Notes under the pieces: generated by a model
What the model saw: the letters and a program-made list of their open reading frames with translations, nothing else
What the model was told of the DNA's origin: nothing
Database searches by the model: none
Part shown: positions 34,290 through 45,038 of the stretch, piece after piece
Layout of the letters: every line of letters starts with the position of its first letter
Position numbering within the stretch: the stretch's first letter is position 1
Made by a program: the position numbers and the translations under genes
Assembly: GCA_026120185.1 (NCBI GenBank)
Contig: JANUWF010002342.1
Location: 5,704,501 to 5,768,500 of the forward strand
DNA: 64,000 bases
Direction: 5' to 3'
Origin: Voacanga thouarsii
Lineage: Eukaryota > Streptophyta > Magnoliopsida > Gentianales > Apocynaceae

Positions 34290-35280
34290 CACTACAAGAA
34301 GAGTGACCTTTAGTGACAACATAACATTGTCACAAAATACAGAAATGTTGTCACTAAAGACATTTAGTGACAAAAAAATTATCGTCACTTTAATGTCACT
34401 AAATTTATGTCTCTAAAGGTATAGAGTGACAACAACTTATTCTTGTCACTAAATGTTGACTTTTAGTGACAATATTCCAGTTGTTACAATGTAATCAACT
34501 ATTAGTGACAACATTTCTCGTCACTAATTTGTTTCAAAGATCATCACTTTTACCAATATATTGTCACTAATTGGTCACTCATTAGTGACAACAAACGGCT
34601 TGTCACTAATTGGCCATTTATTAGTGACAATATACGCCTTGTCACTACAGGAAAAAACCTCATTAGTGATAACAAAAAGTTGTCAATAAATATCAAATTG
34701 TTATCACTAATCCCATTTAGTGAAAACAATAATGTTGTCACAATATTGCCACTAAATCACTATAGCTAAAGAGGGTGGGTGACAACAACTGAATCTTGTC
34801 ACTAAAGGCGAGTTTTCAATGACAAGAAATTGTTGTCACTAATGCCTCTAGATAATAGTGACAACAAAAGTTATCACTATTTTGCTATGGCTATTGTCAC
34901 TATTTCTCTTGGCTTGTCACTAACATGGCATAATAAGTGACAATTTTCTCCAAATTCTAGTGACAACTTTATTTGTTGTCACTACTATTCAAAAATAGTA
35001 ACGACTTTTGTTGTCCAAGTTCATTTAGTGACAACTTTTATTTGTCATCACTGTTAAACTCTAAATAGCGACAACTTTTGTTGTCATAATTTATTTTAAT
35101 ATAGTGACAACTTTAATTTGTTGTCACAATTGTATTATAAATAGTGACAACTTTTATTATCATGACTAAAACTAATTTAATAACAACTTTAGTTTGTTGT
35201 CACATTGCTATATACATAATGACAATTATCATCATTAATCAAATCATTTTTAGTGACAACTTCATTTCCTTGCCCATGTT
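34290..35280. repeat. Left subterminal repeat block of CACTA-2
   Basis: More than 25 copies of TAGTGACAA(C) or its complement occur in both orientations, often as inverted pairs. At 34643 a second terminus-like sequence, CACTACAGGAAAAAACC, begins in the interior. Confidence 0.85.
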
Positions 35281-37031
35281 GTGTTATATATAATCACCTT
35301 GGTAGGCATACAATAAGCTAGTAAAAAAGCCTGAAATAAATTAGAACTCACAATTTACCAAATATCCAAACTAACATAATCCTTTATAATACATAGGTTA
35401 ATACAACTATTTATGAATACATCCATAATGTGATCAATCCAAAAACTATTTACAAATGGCGCAATTCATTTAGTATACTAACAATGATTACTTCCAAAAT
35501 ATAACTCCCTAATTGTGCAAAATGCTAGCTTGAATTTTCAACCTTGTTGAGGAGCTTATCAAAAACTCTGCATTATTAACAATTCAAAAGAAACATTTGA
35601 ACATGATTAGTGTGAAAGAACAAGCATCAATGGCAACAAAATAGAAGCAGAGGAAAAACAATACTAACTATAAGTACATTAACTTGCCGTTACCATGTTT
35701 CATGTTTCCTTCTTGTCTTCGATTGCATTATAGCCTCATGCTACCTTGTTCAATTCCTCAATCAAGTGATAGGTATTGATTTTTATATCAACTCTTAATG
35801 TTTGGATTAAATTAGTTCCATTTTCTCATGTACCTTAGATAATTGTTCCATTTAATACTCCAATAGGCTAGTTTCAATACTTCTTGTTATTTTCAATTCC
35901 TTAGTACCACATATACTACGAAAATGATTAACTTATTTACCTATAAACTACTCTTAGCATTTTTTCTTGGAGAATCTCTCAAATACTTCATCAATAAATT
36001 ATCTAATTCTTTGATCAAATTTTGAAAGAAGAAGCTTCCAATTTCACAACATTGCCACAAGCTTTGCAAAGCTACAATCCAGTTTTCACACACAATTTTC
36101 CATAAGAAACTGATCAAGCACTTCACAAAAAAAAAAAAACTATCCTATAATTATTTGTTGTTTAGAACTCAGAGATTTTAAGCCTTTGTGTTCATTATTT
36201 TAAAACTGTCAAGCACGCATCAAATTGTGTCAACCAATTTTCGAAATAATTATCTCCTAGAATGCAAACTTTATTTCAACAAGAATTAGGTCCAATCATA
36301 TCTACTCAATTCGGACTATGTATTTGTATTGAATTTGATCAAGACAACATATATTATGGTTGAAAATTTATGAATATCAATTATCATTTTGTCATTTGAT
36401 AGTGTGTCGAGCAATCATAATTCATTAGCATTTCACTCAATTCTTCAGTTCAATCAACAAGAGCTCATCAAAACCCATCATAGATGCCTTCAACATATTT
36501 TTTACTAGTATTTCCAACCACTATTTATCAACATATACAAATCATATAAACTTACAAAGCATAAATGGACGAACTACTCAATTTTCTACCAACTGAAGAA
36601 TAATGAGTTATAACTTCATTTTTTCATATCAAAACTCATTCAAAACAAGTGTGAATCACTTCTAAAATGTATTTCTAAGGAGAACAAAACTTCTTTGTAC
36701 AGGATAAACATGATTCATTCAAGAAACTCACAAAACAAAGTTATGAAAATGGAATTTCACATGGTAAAACACACCAGCAACTGTAAATTAATTGTAGAAT
36801 GCTCAATGCATAAAGTTCCAAGAAATTCTATTAAGGAATAAAAACATACTCTTGTACACTTCATGCCAAAATAGTGATATGCTCCGTCTTTGTTCCAATT
36901 ATCTAAAAATAGAAAAAGAAAAAACAAAGTAAGAAATATTAACTAGTAATTCAATAAATTTTGCAAAATGTACTTCAATTTTTAAAAAAGTGTAATGGGA
37001 AACCTTCAACTTACATTAAAATGATGCTAAA
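35281..37031. other. CACTA-2 interior, no gene seen
   Basis: AT-rich sequence without a plausible ORF on either strand. It probably represents the 3' untranslated part of the minus-strand gene. Confidence 0.5.
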
Positions 37032-37687
37032 CTACTCTTTAGTTCTTCTCATCTGTGCTAATATAGTTTTCAAAAGATCATTTGTCTTTTGTTGCTCTTC
37101 TTGCAAAAGTTTGATCTCTTTCTTCATTTCAGCAACTTGTTGCTCTACTTCTGCTCTCTTATGCTTATCCTCTTCTATCTTTGAAATATGTTGGTCCTCA
37201 TAGAATGATCTTAGCAACTTCTTACTTGCTCCTCTACCATATATGTACCCTGGTAAGTGGCCAATAGTTTCCTCGCAAAATTTCAACCGAGCTCATTCAA
37301 GTTGTGAGGTGCTCTTTTTCTTTTCTCCTAAACAATAAGATTACCGAATTGTTAAATAAAGTTATAGATCCTAAATAGTAATATTATTAGACATTCTCCA
37401 TATCTTTTGCTTTCTTATTCACAAAGGCTTTCTTTTTCTTGGAGAACTGAGCGAGCTCATAGATCTCAATATCATCAAGATCATTTCCCTCCTTCCTTTG
37501 CTAAAAAATCAGAAGATAAATAATTATTTTCCTCTTCTTTGGATAGTGATTTATGGTATATAAATGCTGAATAAAGTTAGTTTTCACCTTTTCATCGTGC
37601 AAAGGTGCAATAGACCTTGTCCCAATTGTATGTGGTATAACTAACTTAACACAATTTTCAGCGTTTCTCTTGCTAATTTTCTATTAC
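37032..37687 (-). pseudogene. Transposase_24 (Ptta/En/Spm-type) protein remnant
   Basis: Three exon-like pieces are visible on the minus strand. Piece 1 (37687-37588), KRNAENCVKLVIPHTIGTRS, resembles the N-x-x-N-R-x-K...H-T-x-G-x-x-S core of plant Transposase_24 proteins and ends at a possible donor AAG|GTGAAA. Piece 2 (37504-37400) follows a TTTTTTAG acceptor and holds DLDDIEIYELAQFSKKKK. Piece 3 (37320-37032) contains IGHLPGYIYGRGASKK, comparable to the PGYVRGLG motif of this family, then a long coiled coil (RAEVEQQVAEMKKEIKLLQE) to the stop. The coiled coil suggests dimerisation, as in TNP1. Upstream exons are not recognised, and a frame change is needed at the start of piece 3. Probably not functional. 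Confidence 0.72.
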
Positions 37688-39586
37688 AAAATAGAAAAAT
37701 GCATGAAGGTAGCGCATTCAATAACTATATTGAATATTTATCTATCTACTAATCTAAGAATATACCTGGAACTCTTCAAAAACCACTGTGACTACTTAAG
37801 CTTTATATGAGATGGGATACACTAGGGCTTAGACCAAGCAAATGTCCCGAAATAGAAATGCATCAAGGGTATAGTGGAATGCTTTTGATGATGCAAATAT
37901 TCAAGTGGCATATTCTTAATCAATCAAATAAATACACCACAAAATAATTTTCACCGCACATACCTAAAGAGAGGTTTGAGAGTATGAAGTATTTCATATT
38001 CCTTTTAGGCATAAAACCATACAATGTGAACTCCAACTTCCTCTTGTCAAATCATCAATGGTTTTTGTGCACAATAAGTGAATTTCAATATGCTTATGTT
38101 ACTAAAACAGTTAAAAAGGAAACAAAACACTCAACATGCTGAAATTATCATTCTAAACATCTCTTTGGAGTCTCTACAACAAGAAGAAATATTATGCATC
38201 AATATTTTGAGCAGGAATTGTAAAGGATTTGGTATGCCTCTACAACTCTTTCTTTTGCTTTTATATTTTTCCATTTTTAGTATGAGATTTTGTAGGCAGA
38301 AGATATTGTCAACTAAGAGAATGCTTCATAAAAATTAAACTTTTAATAAATGTATTTAATCATCAAACCAAGTTTAATCTACAAATAAACATGAAAAAAG
38401 TACTGGTTATTGAGATCACAAAATTGATATCATCTCTCATATTTATCAATTTTTCATCCCACATGCGCAACATAACTCTTAAGGTCTTCTGATGATTGTG
38501 GAATATTCTCCAATAAATCCATGACCATGTCAACCCGAAAGTATACAATTTCTGAAAAGATATATCCAACTTTGAATTAGAAAAAAGAGTGTCAAGCAGC
38601 TTAGATCACAATTGACCAAATATAGTTTAGCCTTTCACTATGTATTTAGTATTATTTTCCTATATCTGAGAGAAACCTTCTTGATAAAATCACAACTTGC
38701 GTGTGCCCATTATCAAAAGGCTAAACAGATAGACATCAATGGATAAAAATGACAACAGATAGACATCAAAGAAGATCCTTTGGTAGAAAATTCTTTGCCT
38801 CGATTTGTACAAGGTAATCACCAACCCCTAAACCTTGGATGAAGTAGACAAACAAGAATACAAAAACAAGGCTGATAGAGCACATATAGATTAGGCTGAA
38901 ATATGGAAGATGTTCATTATTAGATCTCCAGATGGTATGTAATATTAACTGGGCAGTGAAGATCACCTTTAACTAGGAGATCAATGAGTACATGAAATTT
39001 GCAAGTCTTGCATGGATACAAGTTGTAACTCAGACAAAAATTCTTAAGCTCTTTCTTTGGAAACTTGTAATATAAATTGCCAGCCTTTCAAGTATTCATC
39101 CCTATTCACCCGAAGAATGATCATCTTAGAACAACTGTGTATAAAGAAAATCTAATACAATATTTCTCCTAAAATGTAAGCAGTAAACAAAAATTTTATT
39201 TTACCTATAACTTTCAAAAGCCCCAATTTTCTAATTGAAACAAACTACAATTGGTTTGTAGCCACTTCAAATTCCACCAAAATTTCACTCCATTATCATC
39301 AAGGTGTTTTCTATCGTCTACTATGTGCCTTCTACAACCTCCTTCTTCCTTGTAATCTACTATCAAACTTTAAAGATGTGGGTCTTACCAGTTTTAGGGT
39401 TTAACAACCGAAACAATGGTAAAAGAAATGTCAAAGTGCTAAACACAATTAAGCTTTTGCTAAAGGATAATAAGCTAAGACCAAACTTTGCAGCCAAAAA
39501 GTATCCACGTGGAAATAATTCATGGGTTAGAGATTGCTTCAATATGCCTCTTCTTGTTTTGGTAGAGAGCCTCGTTTGTTGGCAAA

Positions 39587-39590
<4 letters not shown>

Positions 39591-39635
<45 letters not shown>
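39591..39635. repeat. (AG)n microsatellite
   Basis: A pure AG run of about 45 bp. Confidence 0.95.
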
Positions 39636-39639
<4 letters not shown>

Positions 39640-39984
39640 TTTCCACAAATTTACGAAGTCTTGAAGCTTTCCTTTTTAAATAAGAGGGAACTGAATGCAA
39701 CTAAGAATTTCAAAAAGTTTTTGACACTTTTCTTGCAGCCATTGATTTTCCCTCTTGTCCAAAAAATTTCAGTGAATCTTGCCTACTCTTTTCCCTCAGC
39801 TTTTGGCCTTGTTTTCCCGATAAGTACTACCACTGTTCACGTCTTGCTCTGTTATTTTTTTTTTTTTTTTTTTTGGTTTTCTCCTCTTTTTTTATCAATG
39901 AAATAGATTAAATTTTAAAAAGTCTTATAGTATAAAATTCACCATATTACTATTATATATTTATGTAAATTAGTTTTTTTTTTT

Positions 39985-39999
39985 GGGGGGGGGGGGGGG
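39985..39999. repeat. Poly-G tract after poly-T
   Basis: Fifteen G follow eleven T. This is unusual in such AT-rich DNA and able to form G-quadruplex-like structure. Confidence 0.9.
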
Positions 40000-40723
40000 A
40001 TTAGGTATAAACCCCTATACATATAACCTTAATAAATGGGTCTCGAGCCCTCTGCTCCAACCACAAATCTCTTGAAAATTTCCTTTCAGATCATGTTATA
40101 AAAAAATGGAGTTGAGTCATAAATTTTAAGTATTCTAACTCACTCTTAACATTATTTTAATTATATATTTATGACTATTTTTCTAATCTTTGTATTAAAC
40201 TTGAAATCTATTGTATACACACATGATAATGGAAATAAATATACATATAATTGAGTTGAGATCAATGATACGGAGATAGGCCTTGACTATGAGTTCCAGT
40301 TCGTTTAAAGCCATAATTTAAGGCAAATTGATTTACTACAAAATTTGAACCTTGAACTTGGTTAGAAATTTGATTATTATAATGAGTTCGAATGCTTAAA
40401 TTCAAGCCTAAACTCAAACATCAAAGGGCTCAAATGCAAGTTCAAGTTTATAAATAAGCACACAATATATACAAATATGGTTTTTTTTATTTACTCTATT
40501 CCTAACTTTTGAAATAATAACAAATTAAAGAATACAATATTAAATATAAAATTTTATGTTAAAGTATATGATTGTACCTAAATAACAACAAGGTTTTTTG
40601 AACGAAAATACTATATATTTTTTTGAACATATTTTATTCATGAAATGAAATTGAAAAATTTTATATACTATATATACACTTACACATATTGTACAGGTAG
40701 CATATACACGACCAAAGTTTTGA

Positions 40724-40754
<31 letters not shown>

Positions 40755-41264
40755 CCAAAGGTGCTAAAAGGTAGTTTATTACTAAAAATATAATTTTTTA
40801 TAACTTATTATATTAGATTAAATTACTTTCAAATGGAAACCAAAAAAAAAAAAAATCATCTCTTTAAATATATTCTATTTATGAAATAAAATTCAACAAA
40901 TTTATATACCATATATATATATACATGTATACTAGATACATGTTTTTTGTTTCCTATATATGTATATATTCTATATGCAATATATATAGTAATTTTATAT
41001 ACTATATATACACTTAAACATATTTTTGTTTTTTGTGTATATATATAAATGATATATATGTACATATATACTAGTATATGTATCACATTTGTTATATATA
41101 TACTAATATACTATGTAAGCATATTTACACATAGATATAGAATATTTATACACAACACACATAGACGTGTATATATATATTATTTACTTATTTATTTATT
41201 TATTTATGTACCTCCATTTTCTATATAACTATATCTATATTTATCAATACATATCTTTTAAAAC

Positions 41265-41395
41265 CCTACTACCTACGAACCTTATTAGGGCTGGAATGTC
41301 ACTCCATCCACAGGACAATGGGTCTTTATAATTAGGACTCACAAAAGCAATGAAAAAAATAGCTCAAAATTAAACTTATTACAACTCAAGCATAG
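41265..41395 (-). repeat. Fragment of a G1-type LTR terminus inside CACTA-2
   Basis: The reverse complement holds GTGAGTCCTAATTATAAAGACCC, then TTGTCCTGTGGATGGAGTGAC, then a decayed GTAGGGTTTTA. These correspond in order to GTGTGACCTAGTTATAAAGACC, TTATCCTTTGGACGGGGCGAC and GGGGTGTTACA at the end of the G1 LTR (4731-4812). It directly precedes the tandem array. Confidence 0.55.
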
Positions 41396-41398
41396 GTC

Positions 41399-44300
41399 TT
41401 TGTAAATGCCTTAGGTTTTCGATCCTTTTGTAGACATTTGTTGGATTGCATGCCAAAATATAACTGATTATCTTCAAATTTGGTCATAACACTTTTTCTT
41501 GCAATTTAAAACAAATCTAACGGTCAAATCATTAATTTAAACTGTTTGTCTTTGTAAATGCCTTAGGTTTTCGGTCTTTTTTGTAGACATTTGTTGGATT
41601 ACATGCCAAAATATATCCGATTATTTTTAAATTTGGTCATAACACTTTTCATTGCAATTTAAACAAATCTAACGGTCGGATTATTAATTGAAAGTGCATA
41701 TCTTTGTAAATACATTAGGTTTTCGGTATTTTTGTAGATATTTTGCAGGACTACATGTAAAAGTATACCCGATTATCTTTAAATTTTGTCATAACACTTT
41801 CTCTAGCAATTTAAAGAAATCTAACGGTCGGATCATTAATTTAAACTGCCTGTCTTTGTAAATGCCTTAGGTTTTCGATTTTTTGTAGACATTTGTTAGA
41901 TTGCATGCCAAAATATAACCAATTATCTTCAAATTTGGTCATAACACTTTTTCTTGCAATTTAAACAAATCTAATGGTCAGATCATTAATTTAAACTGCC
42001 TGTATTTGTAAATGCTTTAGGTTTTCGATTTTTTTTATAGACATTTGTTGGATTGCATGACAAAATATATCCGATTATCTTCAAATTTGATCATAACACT
42101 TTTCTTAGCAATTTCAACAAATCTAGTGGTCGGATCATTAATTTGAAGTGCCTATCTTTGTAAATGCCTTAAATTTTCAGATTTTTGTAGAGATTTAACT
42201 GGATTGCGTACCAAAATATATAAAATTATCTTTAAATATGGTTATAACAATTTTCTTAATAGTTTCAACAAATCTAACGGTTGGATCATTAATTTGCAGT
42301 GCCTATCTTTGTATATACTTAAGTTTTTGGTATTTTTTATAGATATTTTGTAGGACTACGTGTAAAAATATACCCAATTATCTTTAAATTTTGTTACAAC
42401 ACTTTTCTTAATAGTTTCAACAAATCTAACGGTTGGATCATTAATTTGCAGTGCCTATCTTTGTATATACTTAAGTTTTTGGTTTTTTTTGTAGATATTT
42501 TGTAGGACTACGTGTAAAAATATACCCAATTATCTTTAAATTTTGTTACAACACATTTTATAGAAATTTAAACAAATCTAACGGTTAGATCATTAATTGA
42601 AATTGCCTATCTTTGAAAATGCCTTAGATTTTTGGTTTTTTTTAGACATTTGTTAGATTGCATGCCAAAATAAATCCGATTATCTTCAAATTTGGTCATA
42701 ACACTTTTCTTAGAAATTTAAAGAAATCTAACAGTTGGATCATTAATTTTCAGTGCCTATCTTTGTAAATGCCTTAGGTTTTCGGTATTTTTGTAGATAT
42801 TTTGTAGGACTACGTGTAAAAGTATACCCGATTATTTTTAAATTTTGTCATAACATTTTTTCTAGTAATTTAAACAAATCTAACGGTCGGATCATTAATT
42901 TAAAGTGCCTATCTTTGTAAATGCCTTAGGTTTTCAGATTTTTTGGTAGACATTTGTTGGACTGCATGCCAAAATATATCCGATTATCTTCAAATTTGGT
43001 TATAACACTTTTTCTTGTAATTTAAACAAATCTAACGGTCAGATCATTAATTTAAACTACCTGCCTTTGTAAATGCCTTAGATTTTAGGTTTTTTTATAG
43101 ATATTTGTTGGATTGCATGTCAAAATATATCCGATTATCTTCAAATTTGGTCATAACACTTTTCTTAGTAATTTCAACAAATCTAGGGATTGGATCATTA
43201 ATTTGAAGTGCCTATCTTTTTAAATGCCTTAGATTTTCATATTTTTGTAGAGATTTAACTGGATTGCGTGCCAAAATATATCAAATTACCTTTAAATTTG
43301 GTTATAACACTTTTCTTAATAATTTTAACAAATCTAACGGTCGGATGGTTAACTTACAGTGCCTATCTTTGTAAATACCTTAAGTTTTTGGTATTTTTTT
43401 AGATTTTTTGTAGGAATATGTGTAAAAGTATACCCGATTATATTTAAATTTATCATAACACTTTTTCTAGGAATTTGAACAAATCTAACGGTCGATCATT
43501 AATTTGCAGTGCCTATCTTTGTAAATGCTTTAGGTTTTCGGTCTTTTTGTAGACATTTGTTGGATTGCAAGCCAAAATATATCCAATTATCTTCAAATTT
43601 GGTCATAACACTTTTCTTAGCAATTTTAACAAATTTAACGGTTGGATCATTAATTTGAAGTGCTTATCTTTGTTAATGCTTTAGGTTTTCAGATTTTTGT
43701 AGAGATTTAACCGGATTGCGTACCAAAATATATCTGATTACCTTTAAATTTGTTTATAATATTTTTCTTAACAATTTTAAAAAATCTAACAGTTAGATCA
43801 TTAATTTTCAATGCCTATCTTTGTAAATACCTTAGGTTTTCAGTATTTTTGTAGATATTTTTTGTAGGATACATGCAAAAGTATACCCGATTATCTTTAA
43901 ATTTTATCATAACACTTTTAATATCAATTTAAACAAATCTAACAGTTGGATCATTAATTGAAAATGCCTATCTTTGTAATGTCTTAGGTTTTCGGTCTTT
44001 TTGTAGACATTTGTTAAATTGCATGCCAAAATATATCCGATTATTTTCAAATTTGTTCATAACACTTTTTTTTTTAGCAATTTCAACAAATCTAACGGTT
44101 GGATCATTAATTTGAAGTGCCTATCGTTGTAAATGCCTTATTTTTTTTTTATTTTTGTAGATAATTTAACTAGATTGCGTGTCAAAATATATCTGATTAC
44201 CTTTAAATTTATTTATAACATTTTTTTTTAACAATTTCAACAAATCTAATGGTTGGATCTTTAATTTGCAGTGCCTATGTTTGTAAATGCCTTTAGTTTT

Positions 44301-44450
44301 TTGTATTTTTGTGATATTTTGAAGGATTACGTGCAAAAGTATCTTCGATTATCTTCAAATTTGATCATAACACTTTTTCTTACAATTTAACAAATCTAAC
44401 GATCAGATTATTAATTTAAAGTGCCTATCTTTATAAATATCTTTATAAAA
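41399..44450. repeat. 152-bp tandem repeat array, about 20 units
   Basis: The start word TTTGTAAATGCCTTAGG recurs at 41399, 41551, 41703, 41855 and so on to 44280 with a spacing of 150-156 bp. Each unit contains GATTATCTTCAAATTTGG, CATAACACTTTT and AAATCTAACGGTCGGATCA. Units fall into three subtypes by the block after TTTTTGTAGA: A (CATTTGTTGGATTGCATGCC), B (TATTTTGTAGGACTACGTG) and C (GATTTAACTGGATTGCGTACC). Divergence between units is moderate. There are no unique spacers. Confidence 0.95.
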
Positions 44451-45035
44451 ATTAGTGTTGTCACTAATGAGATTTTCCGTGACAAAGTTTTCCATTCACA
44501 CTAAAAGTTATCATTTAGTGACAATCATTTTTGTTGTCATTAAAGGTTCGTCTCAACAACATAAAATGCTGTCTCCAATTCTGTTATTTAGTGACATGCA
44601 TTTTGTTGTCACTAATATTTATTGTCACTAAAGCCCATTTCTCCAACGCTTTTCGTCACTAAATGCACATAAATAGTGACAAGAAAAATGTTGTCACTAT
44701 AAGTGTACTATTTAGTGAGAAGACATTTTTTTGTCACTATAAGTGCATTATTTAGTGACAACAGTTTCATTTTAGTGATAACAATTTTTTAGTTGTCACT
44801 AAATAGATTTTTTGTTTTCAAATGAGATTAGCGGAAAAACCTTTAGTGACAAAATATATGACTACATTTTCTACTGTCACTAAACATTATCATTTAGTGA
44901 CAAGAGTTTATATTGTCACTAAAAGTTTGACCTTTACTGACAATTTAATGGTTTGTCACTAATTCTGTTATTTAGTGACAAGCATTTTGGTGTAACTAAT
45001 ATTTATTGTCACTAAAGTCCATTTCTCCTGTAGTG
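44451..45035. repeat. Right subterminal repeat block of CACTA-2
   Basis: It is dense in TTTAGTGACAA and TTGTCACTAA motifs in both orientations and ends in the inverted terminal repeat TCCTGTAGTG. Confidence 0.88.
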
Positions 45036-45038
45036 GTG

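Larger units (their letters stand above)
37700..41264. other. CACTA-2 interior with microsatellites, no gene seen
   Basis: No convincing coding sequence. The longest open frame (39304-39906, plus) runs through a GA microsatellite and poly-T and has no family resemblance. Present are GA (39591-39635), poly-G (39985-39999), CA then TA (40724-40754), and a diverged duplication of about 150 bp (40610-40760 and 40865-41010) sharing TATTCATGAAAT/TATTTATGAAAT and TATATACCATATATA-like words. Confidence 0.6.
34290..45035 (-). mobile_element. CACTA-2: non-autonomous En/Spm-type element, 10.7 kb
   Basis: The ends are CACTACAAGAAGAGTGACC and (other strand) CACTACAGGAGAAATGGAC. The first 30 bases of the two ends match at 24 positions and both run into TTTAGTGACAA. 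The duplication GTG is present on both sides (34287-34289; 45036-45038). Dense TAGTGACAAC-type subterminal repeats fill about 970 bp on the left and 570 bp on the right. The only gene trace is a Transposase_24-type protein on the minus strand (37032-37687); no TNP2 domain is visible. The right third is taken up by a 152-bp tandem array. It inserted in the LTR of gypsy B. Confidence 0.92.

Noticed and set aside
39304..39906. 200-codon open frame on the plus strand
   Set aside because: It runs through a GA microsatellite and a poly-T tract, has no domain resemblance, and lies antisense to the direction of the CACTA-2 gene; it looks like a chance frame.
41399..44450. CRISPR-like array
   Set aside because: Repeat units are joined directly without unique spacers, are 152 bp long, and the context is a plant transposon.
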